Part shown: positions 44,158-54,356 of the stretch, piece by piece | How the letters are laid out: the number at the start of each line of letters is the position of its first letter | Numbering within the stretch: the first letter of the stretch is position 1 | NCBI RefSeq assembly: GCF_900115865.1 | Contig: NZ_FOXY01000002.1 | Coordinates: 186,001 to 250,000, forward strand | DNA: 64,000 bases | Direction: 5' to 3' | Source: Donghicola eburneus | GTDB taxonomy: Bacteria; Pseudomonadota; Alphaproteobacteria; Rhodobacterales; Rhodobacteraceae | Notes under the pieces: model-generated | What the model saw: only the letters and a program-made list of their open reading frames with translations | Databases searched by the model: none | What the model was told of the DNA's origin: nothing | Program-made: the position numbers and the translations under genes

Positions 44158-45663
44158 GTGGCTCTGACCCCCGATTTTGACAGTTTTGCGCAGGCCTACG
44201 AGGCCGGAGAGCATCAAGTCGTTTACACCCGCCTCGCCGCAGACCTCGACACGCCTGTGTCGCTGATGATGAAGCTGGCAGGCGATGCGCCTGACGCATT
44301 CGTTCTGGAATCCGTGACCGGCGGCGAAGTGCGCGGGCGCTATTCGATCATCGGCATGAAGCCCGACATTATCTGGGAATGCCGTGGGACCGCGTCACGC
44401 ATCAACCGTCAGGCCCGTTTCGACCCGACCGCATGGGAAGAGCAATCTGACGCACCTCTGGACGCTTTGCGCCACCTGATCGCGGAGTCGCGCATCGATT
44501 TGCCAGCAGATCTGCCCGCGGCGTCTGCGGGTCTGTTCGGCTATTTGGGCTACGACATGATCCGTCTGGTGGAGCACCTGCCCAACGTGAACCCTGACCC
44601 GCTGGGTCTGCCCGATGCCCGCCTGATGCGCCCCACCGTGGTCGCCGTTCTGGACGGTGTCAAAGGCGAGGTCACCTTGGTCAGCCCTGCTTGGGTCACC
44701 CCCGGCCTGTCGGCCCGCGCGGCCTATGCCCAAGCGGCCGAGCGTGTGATGGACGCCCTGCGCGATCTGGACCGCCCTGCTCACGCCCCCCGCGATCTGG
44801 GAGAGGCGCAGCAACTGGGTGAGCTGACCTCGAACTTCACCAAAGAGGGCTATTTCGCCGCCATCGAAAAGGCCAAGGAATACATCCGCGCCGGTGACAT
44901 CTTCCAAGTGGTGCCGTCCCAGCGCTGGACGCAGGATTTCCCCCTGCCCCCGTTCGCGCTGTATCGGTCCCTGCGCCGCACCAACCCTTCGCCGTTTATG
45001 TTCTACTTCAACTTCGGCGGGTTCCAGGTGGTTGGCGCGTCGCCGGAAATTCTGGTGCGTGTGTTCGACAACGAGGTCACCATCCGCCCCATTGCAGGCA
45101 CGCGCCCGCGCGGCGCGACACCGGCCGAGGACGATGCGTTGGAAGCCGATCTCTTGGCTGACAAGAAAGAACTGGCAGAGCACCTGATGCTACTGGATCT
45201 GGGCCGGAACGATACGGGCAAGGTGTCCAAGATCGGGACGGTAAAGCCGACCGAAGAGTTTATCGTCGAGCGGTATAGCCATGTCATGCACATCGTGTCG
45301 AACGTGGTGGGCGAATTGTCAGAAGACAAGGATGCTTTGGCGGCGCTCTTGTCTGGGATGCCTGCGGGGACGGTTTCGGGGGCGCCGAAGGTGCGCGCGA
45401 TGGAGATCATCGACGAGCTGGAGCCCGAGAAACGCGGTGTGTATGCGGGCGGTCTGGGCTACTTTAGCGCCAATGGGGATATGGACATGTGTATCGCCCT
45501 GCGCACCGCCGTTGTGAAGGACAAAAAGCTGTATATTCAAGCAGGTGGCGGGGTTGTCTACGACTCTGATCCCGAGGCGGAGTATCAGGAGACGGTCAAC
45601 AAATCCAAGGCGATCAAGCGCGCGGCAGAGGATGCGGCGCGGTTTACCGGCGGGAATTCCTGA
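44158..45663 (+). CDS. trpE: Anthranilate synthase component I
   Basis: This 501-residue chorismate-using subunit carries out the first step of tryptophan synthesis. Markers are the N-terminal VLESVTGGEVRGRYSIIG, the catalytic IAGTRPRGATPAEDDALEADLLADKKELAEHLMLLDLGRNDTGKVS, and the C-terminal GMPAGTVSGAPKVRAMEIIDELEP and YIQAGGGVVYDSDPEAEYQET. The start is GTG at 44158 after AAGAAAGG. The matching glutamine amidotransferase gene trpG is 1.75 kb away, beyond a gene on the other strand. No tryptophan leader peptide is visible before it. Confidence 0.95.
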   Translation: MALTPDFDSFAQAYEAGEHQVVYTRLAADLDTPVSLMMKLAGDAPDAFVLESVTGGEVRGRYSIIGMKPDIIWECRGTASRINRQARFDPTAWEEQSDAPLDALRHLIAESRIDLPADLPAASAGLFGYLGYDMIRLVEHLPNVNPDPLGLPDARLMRPTVVAVLDGVKGEVTLVSPAWVTPGLSARAAYAQAAERVMDALRDLDRPAHAPRDLGEAQQLGELTSNFTKEGYFAAIEKAKEYIRAGDIFQVVPSQRWTQDFPLPPFALYRSLRRTNPSPFMFYFNFGGFQVVGASPEILVRVFDNEVTIRPIAGTRPRGATPAEDDALEADLLADKKELAEHLMLLDLGRNDTGKVSKIGTVKPTEEFIVERYSHVMHIVSNVVGELSEDKDALAALLSGMPAGTVSGAPKVRAMEIIDELEPEKRGVYAGGLGYFSANGDMDMCIALRTAVVKDKKLYIQAGGGVVYDSDPEAEYQETVNKSKAIKRAAEDAARFTGGNS

Positions 45664-45734
45664 GGCTGTACCCTGCTGCCTGCGTAGGTGCGGGTGGCGA
45701 CCGGTTTGATTGAGTATTTTTTGCAAAGCAGAAA

Positions 45735-45763
45735 GGGCGGTTCCGCATGGGACCGCCCCTTTT
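45735..45763. terminator. Terminator between trpE and the YibQ-like gene
   Basis: GGGCGGTTCC (45735-45744) pairs with GGGACCGCCC (45749-45758) with a four-base loop and one wobble, with AAA before it and CTTTT after it. It can stop transcripts from both sides. Confidence 0.75.
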
Positions 45764-45836
45764 GTATGGCAAATTCGGCAGGTCTGGATCGCGTCTGGTT
45801 TGCGTATGGCAAACGTACTGACGTAGCCGCCTGACG

Positions 45837-47249
45837 TTACTCGGTCACGCTTTTCTTGAGGACCGCCGAGACGGGTGCGAGGGCGACCTGGCTGGCGCGG
45901 TCTTGGAGGGCCCAGATCAGAAGGGCCGAGATGGTTTCCGGTCGCAGGCGGGTCAGGACGACGACGCCCTCTTCGGCTTGGCGGGCGCGGAAGGCCGCGT
46001 TGTCGAGGAAGCGGCGGATGACGTCGGCGTTTTGATCCTTGCCATCCAGATCGCGGAAGATCGAGGCGGCGGGGACGCCTTCTTGGACGGCGACCTTTTG
46101 CGCGGTGTTCAGGCCCTTGGGCTGGAGGACGAGGCCGTAGCCGCTGTCGGCGAGCACAGCGGTGACTTGGTCGGTCAGCTCGCGGCTTTGCTGGAGCGAG
46201 GCGTCGTCCGCTTCGAGCAGCCCGATGGCTTCGGGGACGGCGCCGAAAATGGCGCCGAGGGCGACTTCGGCATCGGTGGGGCCTGCGCCTTGGGGGAAGT
46301 TCGCGGTGGCGAGCACTTCGAAGCCCGCGTCGCGGTAGGCTTGCATCCGCTGGAGCGCGTCAGGGGCCAGAGCGTCGATGGCGACGGTCAGGGGATAAGG
46401 GAAATCGCGCAGGACCTGCGGGCCAAGAGCCGTGCCGGGGGTGTCGATCAGGACGATGGACATGATCGGGCGGTCCGAGGGGTTCGAAAAGTCGGTGCTA
46501 TAGACCGACAGGGGCAGCACGTCGTCGGCAAGGTCCAGCCCCCGCTCTGCGGCGGCGGCGCGGCGGGCGTCGATCAGGTTGCCCGCAGGTTCCGGCAGGC
46601 CCGGCTCTGGGCTTTCGGAGTCGTTCAGGTCCACGACCTCTGGCTGGACGGGGGGCAGTTCGGGGGCCACGTCGGACACAACGGGCGCGCGCTCGGTGCG
46701 GTCCGGCGATGTGTCGGGCGCGGCGGGGGCCGGCAGGTTTTCGGGGACGATGTCCGCGAGGTCCATTTCCGGCTCTGCTTCGTTTGCGTCGGGTTGGGGC
46801 GCGGGCATGCTTTCGGCATCAGGGGTCGGTTCGGCGTCTGCTACGTCGGGCTGTGTCGGGGCGTCCGACTCTGGCACCGCATCGGGGGTGACGTCGGGCG
46901 TGGGGGCCTCTTCGATCTCGGCTGCGGGTTCGGGCTGCTGCGGCGCCTCGGCGATCTCGGGTGTGGGCTCTGTCTCGGTCAGGGGCGCGTTGAGATCGGT
47001 TTCGGTGACGATCGGCTCTGGCAGATCCTCGGACATGGCGGGATCGGTGGGCGCGGGAGTGTCGCCGGATTCCACATCAGGCACCGGCTCTGCCACCACC
47101 ACTTGGGGCGCGGTTTCGGTCTGTTCGACCGGAATTTCGGGCAGATTTGCTGCCTGCTCGGGCACGTCCGATAGCAAAGACACCGTGACAGCTCCTGCCA
47201 CGGACACGAATGTGCCCCAGACCACTCCGTTCCAGAATCCGCTAGCCAC
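45837..47249 (-). CDS. Divergent polysaccharide deacetylase (YibQ-like) protein
   Basis: This 470-residue protein has an N-terminal membrane anchor (about 5-26), then a long Pro/Glu/Ala/Thr-rich low-complexity linker (about 30-205), then a C-terminal domain of the divergent polysaccharide deacetylase (DUF610/YibQ) family: MSIVLIDTPGTALGPQ, FPYPLTVAIDALAPDA, YRDAGFEVLATANFPQGAGP. The family lacks the usual metal ligands, and activity is unproven. The GTG start follows GGAGGTGGGCA. It sits on the opposite strand between trpE and trpG, splitting the tryptophan genes. Confidence 0.85.
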   Translation of the reverse strand: MASGFWNGVVWGTFVSVAGAVTVSLLSDVPEQAANLPEIPVEQTETAPQVVVAEPVPDVESGDTPAPTDPAMSEDLPEPIVTETDLNAPLTETEPTPEIAEAPQQPEPAAEIEEAPTPDVTPDAVPESDAPTQPDVADAEPTPDAESMPAPQPDANEAEPEMDLADIVPENLPAPAAPDTSPDRTERAPVVSDVAPELPPVQPEVVDLNDSESPEPGLPEPAGNLIDARRAAAAERGLDLADDVLPLSVYSTDFSNPSDRPIMSIVLIDTPGTALGPQVLRDFPYPLTVAIDALAPDALQRMQAYRDAGFEVLATANFPQGAGPTDAEVALGAIFGAVPEAIGLLEADDASLQQSRELTDQVTAVLADSGYGLVLQPKGLNTAQKVAVQEGVPAASIFRDLDGKDQNADVIRRFLDNAAFRARQAEEGVVVLTRLRPETISALLIWALQDRASQVALAPVSAVLKKSVTE

Positions 47250-47416
47250 TGCCCACCTCCGTTATGTTTTCCGCATTAGCGGCAGACATGCCCCCGCCTG
47301 CAAGGGGAAATCCCTGACTTAATGCTTGGTCGCGCCCTTGACGCCGCTTGCCAAGCCTGAACATGTATACCCCGACCCGCACAGGGGGCTCTACCCATTT
47401 ATTCAAAGGTCTGCCC

Positions 47417-47998
47417 ATGCTTTTGCTGATCGATAACTATGACAGCTTTACTTACAATCTGGTCCACTATCTAGGTGAGTTGGGCGCAGATGTGGTCGTC
47501 AAGCGCAATGATGCGCTGGATGTGCAACAGGCTATGGCCTTGAAACCGGCGGGAATTCTGCTGTCGCCCGGCCCGTGTGATCCGGATCAGGCCGGTATTT
47601 GTCTGGCTTTGACCGAGGCCGCTGCCGAGACCCGCACGCCCCTGATGGGTGTGTGTCTGGGCCACCAGACCATTGGTCAGGCATTTGGCGGCAATGTCGT
47701 CCGCTGCCACGAGATTGTGCACGGCAAGATGGGCCTGATGCATCACACTGCCAAGGGTGTCTTTGCTGGCCTGCCCTCGCCCTTTGAGGCGACGCGCTAT
47801 CACTCGCTGGTCGTGGACCGCGAGACTCTGCCTGACTGTCTGGAAGTGACCGCAGAGCTGGAGGACGGGACGATCATGGGTCTGCAGCACAAAGAGCTGC
47901 CGATCCACGGTGTGCAATTCCACCCCGAGTCGATTGCCAGCCAGCACGGCCACGCCCTGCTGCAGAACTTTTTGAACGAGATGAAGGTACCCGCATGA
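47417..47998 (+). CDS. trpG: Anthranilate synthase component II (glutamine amidotransferase)
   Basis: This 193-residue subunit supplies ammonia to TrpE. The class I amidotransferase nucleophile Cys lies in [16 protein letters not shown], and the His/Glu pair in [10 protein letters not shown]. The N-terminal [17 protein letters not shown] is the family start, so the ATG at 47417 is chosen over longer frames. A weak -35-like TTGACG lies at 47338-47343. The stop overlaps trpD by four bases. Confidence 0.95.
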   Translation: MLLLIDNYDSFTYNLVHYLGELGADVVVKRNDALDVQQAMALKPAGILLSPGPCDPDQAGICLALTEAAAETRTPLMGVCLGHQTIGQAFGGNVVRCHEIVHGKMGLMHHTAKGVFAGLPSPFEATRYHSLVVDRETLPDCLEVTAELEDGTIMGLQHKELPIHGVQFHPESIASQHGHALLQNFLNEMKVPA

Positions 47999-49014
47999 CC
48001 GATGCCATCAAGCCGCTGATCTACGCCGCGTCCGAAGGCCCGCTGAGCCGCGCTCAGGCCAATGAGGCGTTCGAGATCCTGTTCGAGGGTCAGGCGACGC
48101 CGGCACAGGTGGCTGGTCTGCTCATGTCCATGCGGGCAAGGGGCGAGGCTGTGTCGGAATATGCGGCGGCGGCGGCGGCGATGCGCGCCAAGTGTGTGCC
48201 GGTGGCTGCGCCCGAGGGCGCGATGGACATCGTGGGCACCGGCGGCGACGGGATGGGCACGCTGAACATCAGCACCGCGACCGCGTTCGTTGTGGCAGGT
48301 GCAGGCGTTCCTGTGGCCAAGCACGGCAACCGCAAGCTGTCGTCCAAGGCGGGCGCGGCGGATGCTCTGTCCGTTCTGGGTATTGAGGTCATGGTCGAGG
48401 CGGACGTGGTCGAGAAAGCCATCGCCGAGGCAGGCATCGGCTTTATGATGGCCCCTATGCACCATCCGGCGATGAAGCATGTGATGCCAGTGCGGACCGA
48501 GTTGGGCTGCAAAACAATCTTCAACATTCTAGGGCCGCTGACCAACCCTGCGGGGGTAAAGCGCCAGTTGACCGGTGCCTTTGCGGTCGATCTGATCTAC
48601 CCCATGGCCGAGACCTTGCAGCAGCTTGGCTCTGAAAAGGCATGGCTGGTCCATGGCTCTGACGGCACGGACGAGATCGCGATTACCGGCACCACTGCCG
48701 TGGCCGCGCTAGAAAATGGCGAAATTCACAGCCGCGAAATCCACCCAGAGGATGCGGGCCTGCCCGTGCATCCCCTGCGCGACATTCTGGGCGGCACGCC
48801 CGAGGAAAACGGCAAAGCGATGCTGGATCTGTTTGCCGGTCAGGCGGGTGCCTATCGCGACGCGGTTCTGCTGAACTCAGCGGCGGCTCTGGTCGTGGCG
48901 GACAAGGCGGCGGACCTGAAAGAAGGCGTCGCCATCGCCGCAGAAAGCATCGACAGCGGTGCGGCCAAACGGGCCGTGGACGCGCTGGCAAAAATCACAT
49001 CGGGGGCAGCATGA
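47995..49014 (+). CDS. trpD: Anthranilate phosphoribosyltransferase
   Basis: This 339-residue enzyme of the second tryptophan step has the glycine-rich PRPP site ([43 protein letters not shown]) and the metal-site region of the family ([14 protein letters not shown]). The length is standard. It is translationally linked to trpG upstream and trpC downstream by four-base overlaps. Confidence 0.96.
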   Translation: MTDAIKPLIYAASEGPLSRAQANEAFEILFEGQATPAQVAGLLMSMRARGEAVSEYAAAAAAMRAKCVPVAAPEGAMDIVGTGGDGMGTLNISTATAFVVAGAGVPVAKHGNRKLSSKAGAADALSVLGIEVMVEADVVEKAIAEAGIGFMMAPMHHPAMKHVMPVRTELGCKTIFNILGPLTNPAGVKRQLTGAFAVDLIYPMAETLQQLGSEKAWLVHGSDGTDEIAITGTTAVAALENGEIHSREIHPEDAGLPVHPLRDILGGTPEENGKAMLDLFAGQAGAYRDAVLLNSAAALVVADKAADLKEGVAIAAESIDSGAAKRAVDALAKITSGAA

Positions 49015-49823
49015 GCACCACCATTCTCGACAAGATCAAAGCCTACAAGCTGGAAGAGGTCGCCGCCGACAAGGCAGAGCGCCCCATGGCAGAGGTCGAG
49101 GCCGCGGCGCGGGATGCGGGCCCTGTCCGTCCCTTTGCCGAGAGCCTGATGAAAGCCTCTCGCGAGGGGTATGGTCTGATCGCAGAGGTCAAGAAAGCGA
49201 GCCCGTCCAAGGGGCTGATCCGCGAGGATTTCGATCCTGCGGCGCTGGCCCAGGCCTATGAGGCGGGCGGCGCGACCTGTTTGTCCGTGCTGACCGACAC
49301 CCCTAGCTTCCAAGGGGCCAAGGATTTCTTGGTTCAAGCGCGCGAGGCCACGAACCTGCCCGCCCTGCGCAAGGACTTTATGTACGACCCCTATCAGGTC
49401 GCCGAAGCGCGTGCGTTGGGTGCGGACTGCATTCTGATCATCATGGCCTCGGTCGAGGATTCGCTGGCCCAAGAGCTGGAAGATGCGGCATTCGGTTGGG
49501 GCATGTCCGTTCTGATCGAGGTCCACGACCAAGAGGAACTGGAGCGCGCAGCCAAGTTGAAGTCGCCGCTGATGGGGATCAACAACCGGAACCTCAAGAC
49601 GTTCGAGACCACGCTGGACACCACCAAGACGCTGGCCAAACTGGTTCCCGAGGATCGTCTGATCGTGTCGGAATCCGGGCTGTTCACCCCTGCTGATCTG
49701 GCGGACATCGCCCGCTACGGCGCGCGCACCTTCCTGATCGGCGAGAGCCTGATGCGTCAGGACGACGTGGAAAAGGCGACCCGCGATCTGTTGGCCAACC
49801 CGCTGACCTCAGGGGCGCTGTAA
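49011..49823 (+). CDS. trpC: Indole-3-glycerol phosphate synthase
   Basis: This 270-residue TIM-barrel enzyme closes the indole ring. Visible markers are the catalytic lysine in [62 protein letters not shown], and [12 protein letters not shown]. It is not fused to trpF. Its stop codon overlaps the start of moaC by one base. Confidence 0.96.
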   Translation: MSTTILDKIKAYKLEEVAADKAERPMAEVEAAARDAGPVRPFAESLMKASREGYGLIAEVKKASPSKGLIREDFDPAALAQAYEAGGATCLSVLTDTPSFQGAKDFLVQAREATNLPALRKDFMYDPYQVAEARALGADCILIIMASVEDSLAQELEDAAFGWGMSVLIEVHDQEELERAAKLKSPLMGINNRNLKTFETTLDTTKTLAKLVPEDRLIVSESGLFTPADLADIARYGARTFLIGESLMRQDDVEKATRDLLANPLTSGAL

Positions 49824-50299
49824 TGAGCGGCCTGACCCATTTCGACGCCGAGGGCCAGGCCCACATGGTCGACGTGTCCGAAAAGGCCGTCACCAGCCGG
49901 ATCGCAACGGCCAAAGGCTGGGTCCGCATGGCCCCCGCCACCATGGAAATGATCGCCGAGGGCGGCGCCAAAAAAGGCGACGTGCTGGGGGTGGCCCGCT
50001 TGGCGGGGATCATGGGCTGCAAGAAAACGCCCGAGCTGATCCCCTTGTGCCATCCGCTGCCGATCACCAAGGTGTCGGTCGATCTGGAAATTGATGCGGA
50101 CCTGCCCGGCGTGCAGATCACCGCGACCGTGAAAACCACCGGCCAGACCGGCGTGGAGATGGAGGCGTTGACCGCCGTCAGCACCACCGCCCTGACCGTC
50201 TATGACATGGTCAAAGCGGTCGATAAGTACATGGAAATCGGCGGTATTCGCGTGACGCTGAAGGACGGCGGCAAGTCCGGAAGGATCGAAGCGGAATGA
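49823..50299 (+). CDS. moaC: Cyclic pyranopterin monophosphate synthase
   Basis: This 158-residue enzyme of molybdenum cofactor synthesis works after MoaA. Markers are the N-terminal [27 protein letters not shown], the active-site [18 protein letters not shown], and the C-terminal [23 protein letters not shown]. It is placed in the trp transcript (overlap with trpC) and overlaps moeA by four bases. Confidence 0.96.
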   Translation: MSGLTHFDAEGQAHMVDVSEKAVTSRIATAKGWVRMAPATMEMIAEGGAKKGDVLGVARLAGIMGCKKTPELIPLCHPLPITKVSVDLEIDADLPGVQITATVKTTGQTGVEMEALTAVSTTALTVYDMVKAVDKYMEIGGIRVTLKDGGKSGRIEAE

Positions 50300-51465
50300 T
50301 CTCTGTCGCCGAGGCGCTTGAGCGGTTGTTCGCATTGGTTCAGCCTCTGGCGGCTGAAACGGTTCCATTGGCAGGGTGTGGCGGCCGCGTTCTGGCCGAA
50401 ACGGTCTATGCGCAGCGCACCCAGCCGCCCTTTGCCGCGTCGGCGATGGATGGCTATGCGGTGGCGGGCGATGTTGCCTCGGGCGATGTGCTGACCGTCA
50501 TCGGAGAGGCCGCTGCGGGACACGCGTTTGATGGTGTCGTGGGGCGCGGTCAGGCGGTACGGATCTTCACGGGCGCGCCCATTCCCAGCGGTGCGACACG
50601 CGTGGTGATCCAAGAGGACGTTGAGCGGTCCGGCGACACCATTGCCCTGCAGGACAATCTGGACAGCGGCGGGCACATCCGCCCCGCTGGCGGAGATTTT
50701 TCGGCGGGCGATCCGATGATCGCGCCCGTCCGATTGGGGCCTGCGCACGTGGCCTTGGCCGCAGCGATGAACATCCCTACCCTGCCCGTCCGGCGGCGCC
50801 CCGTTGTGGCGATCATGGCGACGGGGGACGAGCTGTGCATGCCGGGCGAAGCCCCTGCGGCGGACCAGATCATTGCGTCGAATAACTTTGGCCTGAAAGC
50901 GATGCTGGAGGCGCGCGGCGCCGAGGTGCGGATGCTGCCCATCGCCCGCGATACCGAGGACGCCCTGCGCTTGGGATTTGGCCTGGCTAAGGGCGCGGAC
51001 ATGATCGTGACCATCGGTGGGGCCTCGGTCGGGGACCACGATCTGGTCGGTCCCGTGGCCCGCGATTTGGGCATGGACACCAGTTTCTACAAAATCGCCA
51101 TGCGCCCGGGCAAACCGCTGATGGCGGGCAAATTGGGCGATCAGGTAATGGTCGGACTGCCCGGAAATCCGGTGTCGGCGCTGGTCTGCGGGCAGCTGTT
51201 CCTGTGTCCGATGGTCGATGTGATGCTGGGCCTGCCTGCTGCCCCGCCCGCACGGCGCACGGCGGTTTTGGCGGCTGATTTGGGCGCGAACGGCCCGCGT
51301 GAACATTACATGCGGGCGGTTGTGGCGGACGGTCAGATCACGGCGGCCGGTTCGCAGGATTCATCGCTGCTGACCGTATTGGCGGGCGCGAATGCGCTGT
51401 TGATCCGGCCCGTGGGCGACGGTCCCCGCGCGGCGGGCGAAACCGTGGAATACATTGCAATTTAA
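50296..51465 (+). CDS. moeA: Molybdopterin molybdotransferase
   Basis: This 389-residue MoeA inserts molybdenum into the pterin cofactor. Family markers are [64 protein letters not shown], and [28 protein letters not shown]. It follows moaC with an ATGA junction. The lexA promoter starts ten bases after its stop. Confidence 0.95.
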   Translation: MISVAEALERLFALVQPLAAETVPLAGCGGRVLAETVYAQRTQPPFAASAMDGYAVAGDVASGDVLTVIGEAAAGHAFDGVVGRGQAVRIFTGAPIPSGATRVVIQEDVERSGDTIALQDNLDSGGHIRPAGGDFSAGDPMIAPVRLGPAHVALAAAMNIPTLPVRRRPVVAIMATGDELCMPGEAPAADQIIASNNFGLKAMLEARGAEVRMLPIARDTEDALRLGFGLAKGADMIVTIGGASVGDHDLVGPVARDLGMDTSFYKIAMRPGKPLMAGKLGDQVMVGLPGNPVSALVCGQLFLCPMVDVMLGLPAAPPARRTAVLAADLGANGPREHYMRAVVADGQITAAGSQDSSLLTVLAGANALLIRPVGDGPRAAGETVEYIAI

Positions 51466-51474
51466 GCAATCCCG

Positions 51475-51503
51475 TTGACACAAAACGGGAACATCGGTAG
51501 AAC
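51475..51503 (+). promoter_or_regulatory. lexA promoter with SOS operator
   Basis: TTGACA (51475-51480) and TAGAAC (51498-51503) are 17 bases apart. The alphaproteobacterial LexA box GAAC-N7-GAAC lies at 51489-51503 and covers the -10 element, so LexA would block its own transcription until DNA damage. Confidence 0.85.
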
Positions 51504-51537
51504 AAACCCGAGATATGCGAACATCACGGGGCGGAAC

Positions 51538-52239
51538 ATGCTGACGAAGAAGCAGAAGGATTTGCTGGAATTCATCCACCAGCGGGTGCAGCGCGATGGC
51601 GTGCCGCCCTCTTTTGACGAGATGAAAGAGGCGCTGGATCTGCGGTCGAAGTCGGGCATCCACCGGTTGATTACAGCGCTTGAGGAACGTGGTTTCATCC
51701 GCCGCATGGCGCACCGTGCGCGGGCAATTGAAATTGTGAAACTGCCCGATGCGATGGGCGGCTTTGTCCCGCAGGTGATTGAGGGCGATAAACCCGCCGC
51801 GCCTGCGCCCGCCCCGGCCCCCGCGCTGAAGGGGATTCCGGTCGAACGTGGCGATGTGGCAGAGCTGCCCTTGATGGGCCGGATCGCTGCAGGTGTCCCG
51901 ATCGAGGCGATTGGCGACGGGGATACCAGTGTCGCTGTGCCGGGCATGATGCTGCGTGGGCGCGGCAATCACTACGCACTAGAGGTCCGCGGGGACTCGA
52001 TGATCGAAGCGGGCATCAACGATGGCGATCTGGTGATCATCCTAGAGACCGAAGATGCGAAGAACGGCGATATCGTCGTTGCGCAGGTCGAGGGCTATGA
52101 AGCGACGCTGAAGACCTATCGCAAGAGCGGATCTTCGATCGCGCTGGAAGCTGCGAACCCAGCCTATGAGACCCGCGTCTTCCGTGAGGGTCAGGTCGAG
52201 GTGCAGGGCCGCTTGGTTGGTTTGATCCGCAGCTACTGA
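51538..52239 (+). CDS. lexA: SOS-response repressor LexA
   Basis: This 233-residue repressor and self-cleaving protease has an N-terminal winged helix (about 1-70, [29 protein letters not shown]). A Pro/Ala-rich hinge follows, then the Ala118-Gly119 cleavage site in GRIAAGVP, and the catalytic Ser154 (RGDSM) and Lys192 (EATLKTY). The ATG at 51538 follows CGGGGCGGAAC. Its own promoter carries a perfect LexA box. The 3' end overlaps the convergent comEC gene by seven bases. Confidence 0.96.
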   Translation: MLTKKQKDLLEFIHQRVQRDGVPPSFDEMKEALDLRSKSGIHRLITALEERGFIRRMAHRARAIEIVKLPDAMGGFVPQVIEGDKPAAPAPAPAPALKGIPVERGDVAELPLMGRIAAGVPIEAIGDGDTSVAVPGMMLRGRGNHYALEVRGDSMIEAGINDGDLVIILETEDAKNGDIVVAQVEGYEATLKTYRKSGSSIALEAANPAYETRVFREGQVEVQGRLVGLIRSY

Positions 52240-54326
52240 TCCGTATCGCGGGCCCGTGTGTTCCAAAGGCGCTGGCCCGTGTGCTCTTTGGCAGATGTGA
52301 TGGCCAACTGGTCGCCGCCGATGTGGAACGCGAGCGCGCCGGATTTGCGCAGGTCTCTCGGTGTGGTGATCCGGCAATCGCCTGTGCCGAGCGTTTTGTC
52401 TAAGTCCTGATCAGAGATCACCCAAGTTTTGCCCGAGCATCCATCAAAGGCGCGGGCTTCGCGTTTGCCTTTGATATGCTGAATGGTCCATGCGCCCGCG
52501 TGCCAGACTTGGCCGCTTTGGGCATCGCGCCATCCGGCGCGCGCGGCGGCTTCGGATTGCGGTGCGGGATCGCCGTCGTTTTCGAGCCAGACAGAGGCGA
52601 CGAACCCTGCGCCTTTTGGATGGCTCGGGACGCGGCCTGTGTCCGAGAGGACGGCGACGAGTTTGCCATCGTCTGACACCAGACCCTGCGGGCGAGGCGT
52701 TTGGCTCCACAGTAGGCAAGCAGCACCGATGGCGATAATGCCAGCGAGTCGGCCGATCCCCTGCCAAATGGACAGAAAAAGCGCGCCGCCTGTCAGGAAC
52801 AGAAAGGCAGCGGTGTTTGGCGTGTGCACGGGTGTGACCGCGCTCGGCCACGCGGAAACCGTTTCGGCCACGCCAACGATCCAGTCGATGCCGAAGCCCA
52901 TGACAACCAAAGCGGGTTTTTCCAGCCCGAACGGCATCAGCACGGCCCCTGCGATCCCTGCGGGCATGACCACGGTCCCCATCAGGGGCGTTGCGAGCAG
53001 ATTGGCGATCAGCCCGTAATCGGACAGCCGATTGAAATGCGCCGCTGCAAACGGGGCGGTTGCCGCGCCCGCCATGGCAGAGGACAGGACGGTGACGACG
53101 ATGGCTTGGAGCCAGCGGCGCTTGATCCGCGCGAGATGGGGGCTGAGCAGATCGAACCCGGCGATCAGACCGGTCGTTGCGGCGAAAGACATCTGAAATC
53201 CCGGCCCCGTCAGGGCGTGGGGCTGCAGGACTAAAAGCACCAGCGCGGCGGTGGCGACGGAGCGCAGACTAAACACCCTTCGGTCCGCCATAACAGCGCA
53301 GAGACCGACCGCTGCCATAACGAAGGCCCGCTGCGTCGCGACGCTGGCCCCCGAGAGCCCGAGATAGGCGGCGGCACAGGTCAGGGCGACGGCGGCGGCA
53401 ATCTTCTTGGTCGGGTGATAGAGGGCGATGCGCGGGACCAGTGACAGAGTGCGCCGCGTGACCGCGTAAACGAGCCCCGCGAGCAGCCCCATGTGGAGCC
53501 CAGAGATCGCGAGAAGATGGGCAAGATTGCTGTCGCGCAGGGCGCGCACCGTATCCGGCGGGACCCCAGAGCGGTCTCCGGCCAAGAGGGCGGCGGCGAT
53601 GTCCCCGCTCTGACCAGGCAATGCCGTGCGAATGCGAGTCACAAAAGTCTGACGCAGCCGCATCAGAGTGAGGGTTTCTGGCGCAGGATCACGTAGCAGA
53701 ACCGGCGTCCGCGAATAGCCCACAGCGCCAAGCCGCTGATACCACGCATGGCGGCGAAAATCGAAACCGCCCGGCTCTGCCGGACCCGAGGGCGGCGACA
53801 GGTGGGCGGTCAGGATCACCGTATCGCCGTTCTTGGGCGGGGGGCTGATGTCATCATATAGGGCAACGCGCACACGGTTGGGCGCACGGCGGCGATCGAG
53901 ACGCACTTGGTCCAAGGTCAGGCGCAGGGCGCCAGAGGCGGCACGGTCTTGGAGGATGACGCGCCCCTCGACAGGGCCATAGTACCGCGACGTCAGGACA
54001 GGCTCGGCGTGGCGCAACGCCTCTGCCGCGGCAAGGACATATCCGCCGAGCCCCAGTCCGATGCCGACCACCACGGGGCCGATATAAACGCCAAGCCACC
54101 GGCCGCCGATCACCATGGGCAGGGCTATCAGGCCCATAGCCCACAGGAGCCAGAGCGCCGGCTCGCGCAGAGCGGCGAAATACAGACCCACCCCAAGGCC
54201 AAGGCAAATGGGCGCCCACAGGAACAAGGCCCACTCTTGTTTCAGCCATTCTTTGCGGATTGCTGCAGGTGCACGCACTCTTGCCACCCAAATATGGGGT
54301 CGATAGACACGTCCCGAACGCTGCAC
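52233..54326 (-). CDS. comEC: ComEC/Rec2-family DNA-uptake channel protein
   Basis: This 697-residue inner-membrane protein has a DUF4131 N-terminal membrane and OB-like region (about 30-190), the competence domain with [25 protein letters not shown] and [18 protein letters not shown], and a further set of helices (to about 510). The C-terminal periplasmic part is short, and the usual metallo-beta-lactamase-like motifs (HxHxDH) are absent, so the nuclease-like domain seems lost or replaced. The GTG at 54326 is chosen because TAGGAAAG lies just upstream and longer starts would run into gltX. Confidence 0.85.
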   Translation of the reverse strand: MQRSGRVYRPHIWVARVRAPAAIRKEWLKQEWALFLWAPICLGLGVGLYFAALREPALWLLWAMGLIALPMVIGGRWLGVYIGPVVVGIGLGLGGYVLAAAEALRHAEPVLTSRYYGPVEGRVILQDRAASGALRLTLDQVRLDRRRAPNRVRVALYDDISPPPKNGDTVILTAHLSPPSGPAEPGGFDFRRHAWYQRLGAVGYSRTPVLLRDPAPETLTLMRLRQTFVTRIRTALPGQSGDIAAALLAGDRSGVPPDTVRALRDSNLAHLLAISGLHMGLLAGLVYAVTRRTLSLVPRIALYHPTKKIAAAVALTCAAAYLGLSGASVATQRAFVMAAVGLCAVMADRRVFSLRSVATAALVLLVLQPHALTGPGFQMSFAATTGLIAGFDLLSPHLARIKRRWLQAIVVTVLSSAMAGAATAPFAAAHFNRLSDYGLIANLLATPLMGTVVMPAGIAGAVLMPFGLEKPALVVMGFGIDWIVGVAETVSAWPSAVTPVHTPNTAAFLFLTGGALFLSIWQGIGRLAGIIAIGAACLLWSQTPRPQGLVSDDGKLVAVLSDTGRVPSHPKGAGFVASVWLENDGDPAPQSEAAARAGWRDAQSGQVWHAGAWTIQHIKGKREARAFDGCSGKTWVISDQDLDKTLGTGDCRITTPRDLRKSGALAFHIGGDQLAITSAKEHTGQRLWNTRARDTDQ

Positions 54327-54356
54327 GAACTTTCCTAAGCAAAGGTAAATCCTGTC

